Assembly: GCA_030562195.1 (NCBI GenBank)
Contig: CM060200.1
Location: 40,149,084 to 40,213,083 of the forward strand
DNA length: 64,000 nucleotides
Source of the DNA: Nipponacmea schrenckii
Taxonomy: Eukaryota > Mollusca > Gastropoda > Lottiidae
Reading direction: 5' to 3'
Below the pieces are notes generated by a model, which was not told the DNA's origin, ran no database searches, and worked only from the letters and a program-made list of their open reading frames with translations. The position numbers and the translations under genes were made by a program. Of the stretch, positions 1 through 13,016 are shown piece after piece (the stretch's first letter is position 1; the number at the start of each line of letters is the position of its first letter).

Positions 1-1417
1 TATTTTCCATATTATAAAGCCTATGCCAGTTTCATATGCCACGTTAAGAGATGTATTCAACATATTTATCTTTCTATATTTTAAAGAGATTAATTGTGAA
101 ATGTTTCTGTTTCATTTTGTTTGTTTGTTAACAGGATTTATTTTCAGACAAAAGGAATATCTAGTATCTTCAAATTCTGATGTTTCATTCTTCATCTGTA
201 CTATTTACCATTACTTCATTTGGCTGAGGAACAATTTTTTTTTCAGAATTTTTGTCTGTTTTCTTGTCTCTTTATGTTTTCAGGTGTTTTGGTTGGGTGT
301 CACAGTTCTTTCTTTTCATGCTACAATTTTCTGTATTTTTTTAGATTTTAATATTTAGAATTATAACTGTGTCCAGGAGGATCTAGTCAAAGGATATTTC
401 CTCCTGGACAGTAGATTATACCTCCTGCTCTTCTTCTCAAGTTGTATTTTTTCTGACTATTTCTAGGTAAAGATAGATATAGGAATATTTAAACCATCTC
501 CGCGCCCTACGCCTGCGGTCTAAAGGCATGTAAAAATATAACCACAGCCTCGCCCTTTCTCTTCAACCTGCTAGATGACTTGTTTTTAACTTCAGAGCTC
601 ACTGGAAAATATAAATTTGAAATACCAATTTAAGTTTAAAATATCAATTTTGAATTCAAAATAAAAATTAAATTACAATCAGTTCCAAGTTTTTAGAAAT
701 CAGTTAAAAAATAATTGTTTTTTTGATATTTAGCTACATTGCTTTTTGCAAGCAGAACTCAATGCTGTAATATTGAATATGGCTTCTATTTTCTTTGTGC
801 TATTTCCATACAAACAATTTAACCTAAATGGGATGCGAAGTCTGTGTCTTCAGTATTAAAAAATTACTTCAAAATTATTTGTTTTGAGATCGGCCTATTC
901 TGGAATAGAGATTTTAAGGAAATGTTTCCATGGTTACTAACATCAATGTCAATATTTCTATGGATACATTTTCTAGTTTTAATTTCCAAGTGTGCTCTGC
1001 AGTTAGAAATATTCTCCTCTTGGTTTGTGAACTCTAATTTAGATAATAAAAAATCCTTCTGTTTGAAATTTTCTTATCTTATCTTACAGAGGCAGTGATT
1101 TGGAATTTCTCTAAAAAACGTAATTTTCCTAATAATTTCAATGTATGACCATTTATCAATTAATTCCCTATTTTGGTGTTAATTAATTAATTATATTTGA
1201 TTAATCAACTTTATAAATGTTTGTGGTTACTAAAAATAAATTCATGTTGTCAAAATTTGTATATCCAAATTGCCTTTCTTGGTACTTCCTAAATATATTA
1301 TGCTACGACCATCTTTACAATGTTAGGATTTTACGAACCTCATCTTATACCTTGAGACACATATCTTGTATCACTGAAGTTTGCTTGAGAATGCAGCCAA
1401 TCATACCCATCGACAGT

Positions 1418-1693
1418 ACAAGGATAACAACTTAGGTTTACAAGTCCGCCTTGACAGGATCCTTCTACCAGCTGGTCATTGGCCAAACCTCTTGGCATTG
1501 ATCTTTCCTGGATTATCAGTACCCATGTACAGTTGGGAGGACTTGAATTGTGAGTGAAGATGACTAATTCTAGGTCATCGGACTTTCACACCCGATCGAG
1601 ATTAGAACCCACGTCCGACATTTTCAACGTATCCAAGCAAATGACGTCATGACGTAAAGAACCAACGCTCTAACCGCTGTGCTATAGAACCCC
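1418..1693 (-). mobile_element. tRNA-derived SINE, family 2, antisense, near full length
   Basis: Read on the minus strand the element begins with a tRNA-like head: an A-box-like TAGCACAGCGGTTAGAGCG, then a B-box-like GGGTTCTAATC. It ends near TTGTTATCCTTGTA. A second antisense copy lies at 38543-38820, and tails of the same family occur at about 24.9, 25.1, 35.3-35.5 and 47.7 kb. The Pol III box reading is from pattern recognition; the family name is unknown to me. Confidence 0.7.
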
Positions 1694-2573
1694 ACTTTTG
1701 GCTTATTGTTTACATACTTTAAATCAAAGGCTCTGATTGGCTGTATTGGCAAGTTAACAATCAAATCTGCAACAATCGTCATGGATTTTATCACAGAAGT
1801 TTGTAATTCTAGCGATTTGATTGGAATATATGCTAGTGTATACAGCCAATGAGACCTTGAGAGACTAACTGTAAATATTTGATTTTTTGTTGACAGTATT
1901 TCTTTCGAGGTCTCTGATTGACTGTATTTGCCAACATACAATCCTACCAAATCTCTGTATTAACAACCTTTTGTGATGCATGAAAGGTGGTTATTGCAGT
2001 CAAGGTATAAGACTGTCTTCGTAATAGCTTGACATAGTGAAGATGTGCTACACCCCTCCCCCCATTCTACCAAATTTTAACTGCTTATTTTATGATTATT
2101 CCCCTTGTAAAGTCAATATAAATAGTTAGATTTGATACACAAAATATTTCAAAAGCAAAAAACTTTTCAGCTTCAATTATCAAAACAAAACCAAATTTTT
2201 TTATTGAAATCCTCCTCTGATAAGAACAATGTTGAAAAATTTGATACAATGTTGAAAATACCTTAAACTTTGTAGCTATATTTAGATTGCCTAGAGACTG
2301 TCTGGTTTTGGATCGTGTGGTTTCTTCCTTGTTTTGTCTGGTTGATGTGCCTCCATTTTTTGCTGATTCTCATTTTTTGATCCCGAAGTAAGGATAAGAT
2401 CATATTTTAAATGTTTATTACATAAATCTTAAATGATTTAGTTTGGTAAATTGTCTAAAATTGCGCAACAAATCAGAAATTTTTTGAAATTCTACACTTT
2501 TTTAATGGAATAAATCTGAAACTTCCTGATGCCATATTCTCCAAAACTAAACTTAGATAAAAATTCAGGTTTA

Positions 2574-2910
2574 TTAAGTGATACTGCATCTTAGAATGAA
2601 CATAAAATTTTAGTTCTCAGGAATGGTCAATATGAGTATATATTCATCAGTGAACTTATCTGGAGTCATATAGCAACAGAATCCCTGTAAAATCTTGAAA
2701 AGTCACAAAACTAAGTCATTTTTGAAAAACGATTAATCAATTTATTAAGCGTTTTTCAATAATCAAATGCATCTTTATGGATAATTACTCAGTTTCTTTG
2801 GATATTTTTTTATGTTATTTATGACAACAGGTATATTTACTGATGAATAGAGCTATTATTGACCATATTCAAATTTTATTTTCATTCTAAGACCAAGTAT
2901 CCCTGTAAGG
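2574..2910 (+). mobile_element. MITE family A, copy 1 (TTAA-flanked)
   Basis: About 335 bp, largely palindromic. The left end is TTAA followed by GTGATACTGCATC, and the right end is a degraded inverted copy (GTATCCCTG). Three more copies are at about 44600-44863, 46961-47309 and 62177-62522. The copy at 46961 keeps TTAA at both ends, which identifies the target-site duplication. Confidence 0.7.
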
Positions 2911-3019
2911 AATACAGTAATCAGACTGGACAATAAAAACTAAATTTAAAATTGATTTAACTGATTGACTTATTAGAAGACTGGAACACTAATATCATTT
3001 TCAGTTCTCTTACCAACCA

Positions 3020-3176
3020 GGGACCTTGAAAACTTTAATTTTTATGATTTGAATGTTCCAGTCATCTGATTGGTCAGTCACTGAAATCAAGTTAAAATTT
3101 AGTTTTATTATCCAATAAGGTTACAATATTTCTTAAAATCTTGATTTTATCTTTAAATTTTTCGAGAATAAGATCC
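3020..3176. mobile_element. short palindromic element P, diverged copy
   Basis: Imperfect inverted ends (GGGACCTTGAAAACTTTAA against TTAAATTTTTCGAGAATA, then AGATCC) flank a core with CATCTGATTGGTCAG. A related arm at about 2900-2995 is inverted relative to it, so the neighbourhood can fold back on itself. The same family occurs at 3625-3787 and 11481-11598, with a partial copy ending at 15358. Confidence 0.5.
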
Positions 3177-3624
3177 ATGGTTAGAAAACTGCAGCCCGAA
3201 AGTTGTCAGATTGATTTGCCAAAGAATGGAGGCAGATCTAAAATATTATTCAACCTCTTACTAACATGTTGATTATACTAACATTAAAACTTCGGTCAGG
3301 GCTTGATTTTACCAAGATTTAACTTAAAATGATAATAGATCAACCTATTGGCCAATCAAATTGATAATCGCATGGGAATATTACTATGATTTTAGTTTTA
3401 AAGTCCTCTGATTGGTCAATAACTAGAATTGGTTTTAAATCAAGTTCTATAGAAAAATCAGATTACTGTATTTTGAGGCTATTGACACAACATTCAATGA
3501 TTGTAAAACGTTTAAACCAATTAAACGTCAATTCAATTTGTTCTAAATCTAAAACAGATGGTTCAGAAAGAAGAAGAATCTACCATGTCCTTGATGACCT
3601 CTTCTCAATTATTTAACATACCTG

Positions 3625-3787
3625 GGGGCTTATTCTCAAAAATTTAATAAGATGAAATTCAAATTTTAAGAAATACAGTAATCTGATTGGATAATAAAAC
3701 TTAATTTAAGATCAGTTTTATTGATGGACCTATCAGATGACTAGAACACAAAAATCATCTAAGTTAAATTTTCTGGATCAAGGCCCC
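3625..3787. mobile_element. short palindromic element P, copy 2
   Basis: The ends are GGGGGCTTATTCTC and its diverged inverse GATCAAGGCCCC. The core carries CAGTAATCTGATTGGATAA. There is no coding capacity, so this is a non-autonomous foldback-type element. A fragment of the inverse orientation precedes it at about 3340-3480. Confidence 0.5.
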
Positions 3788-4600
3788 TGATTATTTGCCC
3801 TGATCTAAGTTTCTCCCATATGAATAATGGCATGTGTTGTCTTGTTTATTTAAATTTCAGAATTTTTTTTCAGTTGTAATAGGATTGATTTGGATTTGAT
3901 AAATTTTTTGCTAATCAAATTAGTCGAAGGCATTATGAATTGCAGTTTATTTATAAAATTTTAGTTGTTAATTGGAAAATCATGTTGATTAGAGAATCTT
4001 TTTGATTACTATGACATAAAAAAAATATACAAAATTTAGAAAATGTTATTAAATTACGACACTTTTTTTATTCCTGGGATATTTACCTATACACATCAGG
4101 GATTCAGATAAAACAGTTTACTATTTTCTGAGGGTAGAAAAAAATAAATTTAAGCCACATAATATTACAATCAAATACTTATCCCGTGTGGGATTGTTCT
4201 TTTACAAATAAGAGATTAGGAATACCTCAATAATATTTTCTATTTCATTGACATCATTGAAGAAAGTCAAAATCCCAACATTGCCTAAAGTTGAAATTGA
4301 TAAAAGAATAAATTGCAAAAAAGTTTAAAAACATTGGGATTTGAATAGAGATACCACTTTCTCCTATCTTATAAGTTGGAATTAATAAAAGTTCAAATTG
4401 CACACTAGTTAACAAAAAACTTTTCCAGTACAATAGATAGAGATATCTCTTTTTTCTACCAGCGAATATAATAAACTGTTTCAAAAAGTAATCCTGATAT
4501 GTATAAATATTATTATAATTGTTGATATTTCTCTGTATACGACCAATATCCAATATATCACCTCTGTCTGATCTACTGACTGATGATAACAACCTCTCAG

Positions 4601-5675
4601 CTACCAACCAAGCTGTTTTTATATCACAGGTACATATCATTAGATATTGTATTATTTTCTTTCTTAGTTTTTTAAATCTTTGATCTTTGATCTTTTATTT
4701 GATGGGTTTTGTTTTTTCATATTTTTCCAATCATAGTTTTTCTATTTGTATTTCTAATTAAATCTTAAATATTTCTATTAAAATTTTTTAGAGTTTTTTT
4801 GTAGGTGTCCATAGTGTATAGATCTCATGTAGAAGTTTTATTTTGTCTATTTGTATATTTTTTATTTGTATATTTATTTGTATATATCGCATGTATAATG
4901 TATGATTGTTATTTATCGCATGATTGTTAAAAACGGTTCATAAAAGTTATTGCTACTTGCACAAACAGCACATCACAAATGAAACTAATCTTTGAATATG
5001 TAAATGCTTCACAAAGAATTTCTTTTAGAATTTTAGATTTTTTAGAACTTCATTCTTCTTATTCTTCTATTTTTAATTTTTGGTCTTTTAGTTAAATTTA
5101 TTGGGTTACTTACTGGCCGATTTCTTACTTTCTAATGAAAGTTTGATAAATATTTAGAAGATAAGCTATACTGATCAAAACCGAAAATTCTAGAAAATAT
5201 TTTCTAATTTGTATCTTCTGTGTAAAATTAAAATAGTGTAAGAATTATGTCCCCTTGTATTACAGTTTCTTTTATATAATTAAACCAAAAGAGGAACATA
5301 AAAACAAGCAAATATCAAGTTGATAGTCAATGGTATAACAGTAACGGGAAATAACAAACTTTGTGAAACAAAGTATTACAAAATCTATAACAAAATTTTC
5401 TTTTCTCCTTTCAGTTGAGAACTTCCGCTGAGAGTGAATTGAGATCAGTTCGGGCAAATCGTGTACGGAGAAAAATCAACACAGGCGGTTCGGCATTCAC
5501 TCAGGTTTATTAATTACAGTTACGCAACCAAGCAGATGCAGAGTTACGGGCCTTGAGAGCCGAATTAACACAGAAGAAAATCAACCTCACTTTATCGCGA
5601 AATCGTCAACTTGTGGCCTTGAGTCCTGGAGCTGAAATGATGGAAGGGAGTGAAGAAATAGCTGCACAGAATTAA
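4601..5675 (+). CDS. 3' end of an unrecognised plus-strand gene with duplicated terminal exon
   Basis: Two adjacent acceptor-preceded segments are seen. Segment A (5415-5504, 30 codons after CTCCTTTCAG) reads LRTSAESELRSVRANRVRRK and runs into a TAA two codons later. Segment B (5520-5675, after TTAATTACAG) reads LRNQADAELRALRAELTQKK, continues 31 more residues and stops at 5673-5675. Both share the pattern LRxxAxxELRxxRA...KIN, so they look like a 105-bp tandem duplication, spaced by only 15 bases. Segment B is predicted to be charged and helical, probably coiled-coil. A possible upstream 29-base exon (4601-4629, ...TNQAVFISQ, donor GTACAT) has matching phase 0, but it is weakly supported. 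The 5' part lies further upstream, possibly outside the window. The product is not recognised. Confidence 0.45.
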
Positions 5676-8600
5676 TCTCAATTATCCAGCACATTTTTAT
5701 TAATTATTATTATTTACAGATTTATTCTGGTAACATTAACGGAAATATAATTCAAAATGAAATTTTAATATTAGAATTAAATATCTTAAAATTATAAATC
5801 AATATTTTTTTTGAATGATGGATCATTTTAGAAAATACTTTGTATGTTATTGAAATTGTCTCTAGATATTGAGAATAAGGCCCTCTATTTGTACATAATC
5901 GTAGAAAATACCTATCAAGTTGGATCTGTGAATATTTTTGTCTTCAAAACAGAAGATGTTTTCTACCATGACCTTATTGAGTATAAAAAGTTGTAAAGAG
6001 GACCAAGGTTTAGGTTCTATTGGTAGTTAGGTCTGTTTTTAGGACAAGCTTGAATTATAGGTCATGAAAACAGCATTATTCAATATAAACTTCAAACCAT
6101 TTAAACCGATCCCACACTTCTAATTCAAATTATTAATTGTTGGTTTTAAAAGAATTAACTTCGCTTGTTATAGCATTATCATATCAAATATTGACAAAAA
6201 TATTCACAAGTCTGTGAGTGGATCAAGGGTCATGGGTTATATTAGATATTAAGCTAGAGTATGCTAGCTGATGTCTAGCCTGAAATTCCTCTGTATATAG
6301 AATTACAAGTGCTATTATCATCTCTACGTTGTATTTCAACAGAAACTTGAATTTAACACAAAGAGAACAAGTCATTTTCGAATTTCAGTTGTAGTCAAGT
6401 TTCTTGGCTATTTCTTTCAATTTAATTTTTAGTTTATTATTTTAAGTAATAGATATTATATTCTTCTTTGAACCTAAGCCAGTGTTAGGGTGAGATGAGA
6501 ATAGTATTCTCAAGAAAGCACTGGCCTAGGTCATGAAGTAAGAAACAACATTATAGGATGAGATAGTTAGTGTAAACAATAGTTAAAAATGGTTAAGGTT
6601 ATAATCATGAAAAGTATGGAAGTCTTGATCTTTCAACGGTTTCGAAATCCAAATCTAAAAAAACAAAATAACTTTTTAATTTTGGTCCTCAGTGTTTCTA
6701 ATGAATAAGTCAAATACTAATGAATGATCCAAAAGAAATCCCTTCATGCATTATTATTCGCGCCACCTGTCCAGCTGAAGAACACATATTTTTGAAAAGT
6801 TTACTGTTTCTAAAATTCTGTTTTGAATTGTTAATCTCTATTATAAATTCTTGAATTTAATTTACAACACATTTCTGATGGAAAATTCTCAGATATTTTG
6901 TATTGAATGGTTAAAATTCAAGTTTCTGTAAATAATAACACACATTGTTTTAAATTGTCACTTTTCTAGTATTTGCCTAAAAACACTGAAGTTTTAGTGC
7001 CTTTTATTCAAACTATGTCAGTGAATCATCTGTTTTGTGAATAAATATTTCTTAAAGTTATAAATCTATAAAAAGGTCTTTTGTCCTTAGATTGAAATTG
7101 ATAGGGAAGTTTAAAATTGGAAAATGTATGAAATAAATTGTAGATAAGCCTTGGCACTTTTCTTTAAAGCTTAAAATTCTTGGATATAAAGAGAGCAATG
7201 TCTATTTACTAGATCACAATTCAAATCTTAAGTATATAAGTCTGAGAATTACAACTTCATTTTTGATCAATAATATCACAAATTTATTGAAAAAGAACCC
7301 AAGAATTGTAAGCTTAAAAGAAAAAGGGCCCCTGATTTGGATAGATGTATATTATTTTCTTCTTCCGTCCAACTTTTATACTGTGATTAGTTGTATATTG
7401 TTCTTACGTGATCTACATTATTTTATTCAAATCAATTTCGTTAATTTTCTGTTCAGTCTCTCGTTGTGGTATAGTTGTTTTTTTCTGTTTGTATTTCTCA
7501 AAAACAAAACTGGGGTAAGATATGAATTGTTCATCATAGAAACAACAAATTATATCTATTGTTATTTCTGTTTGTGTTTTTCAATAAAAATTAGTGGGGT
7601 AAATTCCTAAAACTAGAATAGTGACGAGTGCAAAATTTTAAAAAATCATGAGAAAGAAGAGGACATTGTACGTGGAAGGAATTAGTTTGAAATCTCTTGG
7701 AATTTTATTGGTCTGAGTTATGAATTTCTTACCTCAAATTTATAACATTTCCACTACAGTTGTTAAAAATGAAATAAAATATTGTTGCTAAAGTGATTTT
7801 CTGCAAGGATAAGAATATCCTACTTGGAATAAACTGAACTTATTTTTGACAAAAGATTTTAAAAATCTCAAATTAGTATATATTAATTAAAAACATATTT
7901 GATTAAAATAATTATATTAATCTTTTTGGGGTTTTGAAATCAGTTCCTCAAAAACAACTTATGATTAATTTTGTCCTAACTATTGTATTTCTCAATGTAA
8001 AATTCTACACATTCTTGTCTTGTGAGTCATTAAGGAACAAGCCTCCGGTAGAACAGTGCATTGGTAGGAATTGTGATAACCATCTGATTCTGATGAACAT
8101 TACTAACTAGACCTCATTTAAATGGTTAACAATAACTTGTGATGTTTGAACAAGGGTACCCACATCATCATTGCTTGATAAAGACGAGAGTTCCCTTTGT
8201 CATAACATTGCAAGTTATTTATTAAAGTAATTGTTATCCATATAATTGTATACAGTTAGTTATCAATCTGTAACCAAATGCCACTAAAAGAAGTTATCTG
8301 ATGAAAATTATAATAATTTAAAATTGTAATATGTGTTAATTACTAGCGTATCTGTGATATTTGTTATTGTCTATTATTATTATTATTATAAATATAGAAA
8401 ACTTTTATTTATACTGTATTTGATATTAAATCAACCTACTATATGTTTATTATTATACTAAATCTATTAAAAACTACTTAGAAAATAGTTTTTTTTTATT
8501 CTTTCCTTATACAGTGGTACCACTAGAATTATGAGTGAAGATGGTCATCAAACTTGCATAGGCCGAAAGAGATTACAACCCTTGTTCACAATTTGTTTGA

Positions 8601-9557
8601 TGTAACCACGCAAATGAGCGTCAAATGAAAAACCTACACTCTTAGTGACTTGCAACCTCTCAATTGTCATATGCTGAACTTGAGATCTGTGAAACCACAT
8701 GCCTGTTATGTTGGTTAGATAAAATGACTGAGCAAAGATAATTTGCATGGATTACAAACCGATTTTCAGCATATATATCTCTGTGAAGAACCAAATACGC
8801 TATATGATATTTTATTTAGTTTTACCTACTCTTCATCTTCTTTCGTGAGCTGGACTCGAAAACTGGATTTTGGCAGGTGTTTTTGAAAACCTTCCAACCT
8901 AGATCGTTTTGAAGCAGTTGTGACTCTGTGTTAATTTTCGCATGTCAACGCAAATAAACGTGTGAACAAAGAGTATTCAGTATTCAAGATGGAGTTTGCA
9001 TTCTGGCAGTTCATAGCACGTTTATTTCATTGAAAGCTCAAAATGTAATTCCAGTACTTAACAATGGTACGATACGATCACAATACTGATCAAAGGGAGA
9101 CAATCCGTGGTTCACATAAAAATTCCTAGATTTTCATTTTTTTCGAGAATTTCTACTTATTTTTCACTCTTTATTTTCGGAAAGAGTAGACCACGCCCCA
9201 TGAATATGTGGACTTTTCGGCAAAGGGATTACATGCTTGCAGTATATTTTAAAGTAATGGTTAGAATGAAATGAACATCGACAAAAGAGTTCTAGCTAAA
9301 GTCCTTTATGCGTACGGTATCGCTTCATAAACGATGGTATTGGAATATTGGCGAATCGTTATCAAAGAAAAAACTCTTTATAAAGAATATAGATTATATT
9401 ATTTACTAAATAATACTGTGCTGTAATATAATAACTTATAATTAAACATTTCTGATGAGTTTCTGCTTCCTGGTTTTGATCTGTCTTAAATCTTGAAGGC
9501 TGATGCTGATGTTTTGACACCAATACAATTTCTAAAGAGTACGTTGAATTTTAATTA
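5676..9557. other. intergenic / 3'-flanking AT-rich DNA
   Basis: No supported exon. The first part is probably 3' UTR of the gene ending at 5675, and the last part the 3' flank of the minus-strand gene ending at 9558. A degenerate antisense SINE family 2 remnant lies at about 8515-8730. The open frame near 7263 is AT-driven and looks random. Confidence 0.6.
8515..8730 (-). mobile_element. degenerate antisense SINE, family 2
   Basis: It shares the block GAATTATGAGTGAAGATG followed by GTCATCAAACTT with the copies at 1.5 and 38.7 kb. The tRNA-like head is badly diverged. Confidence 0.4.
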
Positions 9558-12500
9558 TTATATTCTGGATGTACGTGGAGTCATTCTCTCGGATACCCAG
9601 TCTGGATGGATAACAAAATGTCCTCGAACATTGGGGAAGGTGGTCTGTAAGAGAAAATGATAGTGTTAATAACTTCACTTGAGAGATACATCCGAAACTA
9701 TTGCGTCGTTCTAACGTCATAGAAAAAACAGATTCTGGTAACTAGGTCAGACGCGTTATCATGTCTACTATTATGGGAGATACAGAGTTTGCAGTGACTT
9801 ATTATAACTGTCAACAAAATTCTGCATTTGAAAAAGTGACACCATCATTTACTTGAAATATTGGAAGGGTGTGAAACGATTAGGGCATCTTGATTTTTCT
9901 GAAGCACACTGTTCGTCATCAGATTGATGTTGCCGAAGATTTTGTAAGATTGACAAGCATGTGCTTCTGGAGCAAATCGTACAACTGTGTTTGGTTTGGT
10001 TTGAAAGTCTTCGTAGACTGACTAATTTGGTGGACAGAAAGACATATAAGAGTTCTACTTAATGTTAAAGGTAGTTAAGCTTAAACATTTTTGAATGTGA
10101 CAAACTGTAAACTGCAACTGTGTCTTGCAAGCTAGTAAACGCCACCGTGACCTTGTTACCACGATAACGCTTCCTTGTGACGAGACGATGTAAGCGCCTT
10201 ATTAAATACGCCCATGATCTTTCTGGAAACTTACATTAAAGACGCCTCTGTTGTGGACGAACTCGCCTTCATCAGCTGTAGACAAACTTCTACCATATCT
10301 ATTCTGGTGACGATGTAATGGTCGACTTCTTCTTTCACTGGTTCCCAAACGTCTGAAAAATAATCACATACAGATCTGCTCAACTGACTCTCAAAAGCGA
10401 CTCGACTAATTTGGTATACGTCTTTACATGCATTTAATCCTTTTCGTATAAAAGGCTGTTCAATTCAAGCCAGTCAACTTGTGCCAAAAAGAAATATGAT
10501 GCAGAGGTTTCAGACTTGGATGAAGGATTTAGGAGATGGAAAGCGAACGCGGAAATCGAGAAACCTTCCTTTGAGATTCCAAAGACATGTTCTACCTTGA
10601 AACCTCTTTCATATAGAAAGAATAAATAGACTTTTAAATTTCTTGGTCCAATCCGAAAACCTTGGAGAGGTTACTGTTACATAGGCGAAAAAATTCCCAG
10701 CTTACATTGCCGTTTGAATCAAGCTGATGCTTTTTCTATAGCATGTTAACTCACCCTCTGATCAATGCCATATCGTCCATATAGTTCCTGGTAATAGAGG
10801 ACGGGGTGCCAATATGGTACTGTGTATGAGATCGTTCTGTCATTAGGGGTCGGTACTCCGGTTGTTGTAGTTTATACCCAGGGTGTCTGGTGGGGGACAA
10901 ACTCGGTTCTCGGTATTGAGCGATGAAATTTGGGTTTGACATTTTCTCTGTAAGAAACAACAATAGTAACATTCAATGGGTTTCCTTACATTGATCATAA
11001 CGATGAGTTTCGGAATTAAACATTTTCCTGCAGGAATCAACGATTCACATTTACATGTTTTTCTAACTGAAATGATTTACTACGAACATCATACAACAGA
11101 GGTTTTCCTAACGAAATGATTTAACCATTATAAGCTTTGTTTTTCGTTTCAATGGTTTATTATGTGTATTATTGAAAATATATTATGTAAATATCAAAGG
11201 TAATGACTTACAACAAATATTGAATCAAGTAAACGGTGAACTATTCTGAAGTAAATGACTTACAATAGACATCACTTTTAGTAAGAGTCAAAATAAGGAA
11301 TTTTACCTTTATAATCTAAGTCGTACGTGGGTAAATTATGCATATAATCTTCTCTATGGAGTGGATTCTGGAATAAAAACATGGATATGAAAATAGCTGT
11401 TCAGTTCTATCCAAGAACAATAGAATATATTGATGTAATAGTCGTCTAATTGTGTGGTTTCTGTATAACGGGTTGATCCTGGGACCTTATTCTTCAAAAC
11501 TTTACTAAGTTAATTTCAGTGTTCTATTCATCTGATTGATCGACCCAATCAGATTACTGGATTACTGTATAAAATAAAGTTTTGGAGAATAACGTCCCTT
11601 GTTCTTCGGAGTTCGTTGTCGAGGGTTTGGTGCCTCTTATACTCTTCGTTCAACAAGGCATAAGAAAGAGTCGAGAATTCAACAGAATTTCATAAATCCG
11701 TTAAGGTGTAGAATAGTAGGACGTAAAACTCAATTTATTTCAGTTCATTTCTAAGAATTGCTGGCATCCATTAATACCCCTATGTATTAGCGGTCGGGCC
11801 TCTACCAGTTAAATGCCACGATTTCGTTAAAATATTCGCGTATTGCTTCCTTATTTTTTTGTTTCCTGATATATCAAAATGTTTAAGAAAAGAATTGTTT
11901 CTCAAGTAGAATAAAAGCTGAACGACAAACTGGTAAAAGTACATGACGAGGCCATCATATGGTATCAAAGATCTCAGTATAAAGTAGACACTAATGTATT
12001 TCAATCGGTTGTAGGTGTTAGAAATAGTAAAATATTTATTAGAACAAATGTTAGTTACTATACACCTGAATGTAATCAATATGGATCGAGAATTAATTAT
12101 TCATATTCTGACAATAGGTACACCTTGATTCAGTTATTATTGATACAACTTGAACTTAATCCAGTCAGTGTTCACTGATGAAATTAGGGGTAGTTTGGGG
12201 TATAAGGGTTGTATATCTGTGAAATGTATCTGATTTTTTAAAAATTGGCAATCAGTTTACCACATATTTACCCTATTCTTTCTCTGATATCAATTTATGA
12301 TTGATCTACTCGAGTTAGAAAAAACTAACTATTGAATTTGGTGAGTGGTGAACGCTCAACAAATACATAATTATACATCCTATTAGACTCTGCAGATCAT
12401 ATTAATTAGAGGAAAATTATGTGAACTCACCAAAGTTGTAGCATGAAATAGGTAACTTGGAGAACTAGAATCGTCGAATTCTGTAGAATAATCAATACGG

Positions 12501-12651
12501 GGTGCTGAGAAACTCTCTCTAAGATTATCTATACCTGAAAAAAAAATGGAGAATTGCTAGTATCATTGGAGGAAAGACGATATAATAATAAAATACTTAC
12601 TAAGTGTAACGCCATGTTTTATATCCAATAGAGAGTCAATATCAACACTTT
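9558..12651 (-). CDS. unrecognised small protein, six coding exons (5' end missing)
   Basis: Exons on the minus strand, each bounded by AG and GT with matching phase: 12601-12651, 12431-12534, 11307-11367, 10755-10947, 10235-10352 and 9558-9644. Together they encode about 204 residues. The sequence starts within SVDIDSLLDIKHGVTLS, continues with proline-, tyrosine- and arginine-rich stretches (HREDYMHNLPTYDLDY, SPTRHPGYKLQQPEYRPL, SERRSRPLHRHQNRYGRS) and ends VRGHFVIHPDWVSERM plus eight residues before TAA at 9558-9560. There is no signal peptide, membrane segment or known catalytic motif in what is visible. No in-frame ATG precedes the first exon, so an upstream coding exon is missing. The low-complexity, Tyr/Pro/Arg-rich make-up with a short conserved-looking C-terminus resembles ciliary microtubule-associated proteins, but that is only a guess. 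Phase consistency across five introns makes the gene itself secure. Confidence 0.7.
11481..11598. mobile_element. short palindromic element P, best-preserved copy
   Basis: A 118-bp element in an intron of the minus-strand gene. The left end GGGACCTTATTCTTCAAAAC pairs with the right end GTTTTGGAGAATAACGTCCC, and the core carries CATCTGATTGATCGACCC. It has no coding capacity. Confidence 0.65.
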
Positions 12652-13016
12652 CTAACGGAATAGAGTTTTACTAAAATAAAACTTAAATATCAAACTAACA
12701 TTACAGCAGTTTGTTAATCCGATAATATAATTTACAGTCTAAATATAAAACATTTTAAGAAACAGAGTTTTTAGTCCTCTGGAAATTTTAGAAATAGAAA
12801 ACTAACTTAACATAACGACAGGTTCGGGTTCAGATTATTTATCCGAGAATAAAAACTAATAGGTGTCTATCGGTAATCCTAAATCCTAGTAACTAATCAC
12901 AACAAGTTATATCTTCATATCGTATATACCTTAATCTCTTTTCACTGTAAGGGGCGCGTCACATCGGTATCGATCGTTATTCTAAGTCGTATTACGTCAC
13001 GCAGCTAGATATCGAC

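Larger units (their letters stand above)
1..4600. other. AT-rich non-coding stretch, no gene supported
   Basis: No convincing exon is seen here. The open frames are short, AT-driven and lack splice context. The stretch holds an antisense SINE (about 1418-1693), a TTAA-flanked MITE (2574-2910), palindromic elements around 2.9-3.8 kb and an 11-bp-stem hairpin near 370-410. It may be intron of the plus-strand gene whose 3' end lies at 5.4-5.7 kb. Confidence 0.6.

Noticed and set aside
3386..3616. A peptide ending SERRRIYHVLDDLFSII that recalls the RRRIYD segment of E2F DNA-binding domains
   Set aside because: There are no flanking E2F residues or supporting exons, and it ends at a stop in AT-rich DNA among palindromic elements. 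Chance resemblance is more likely.
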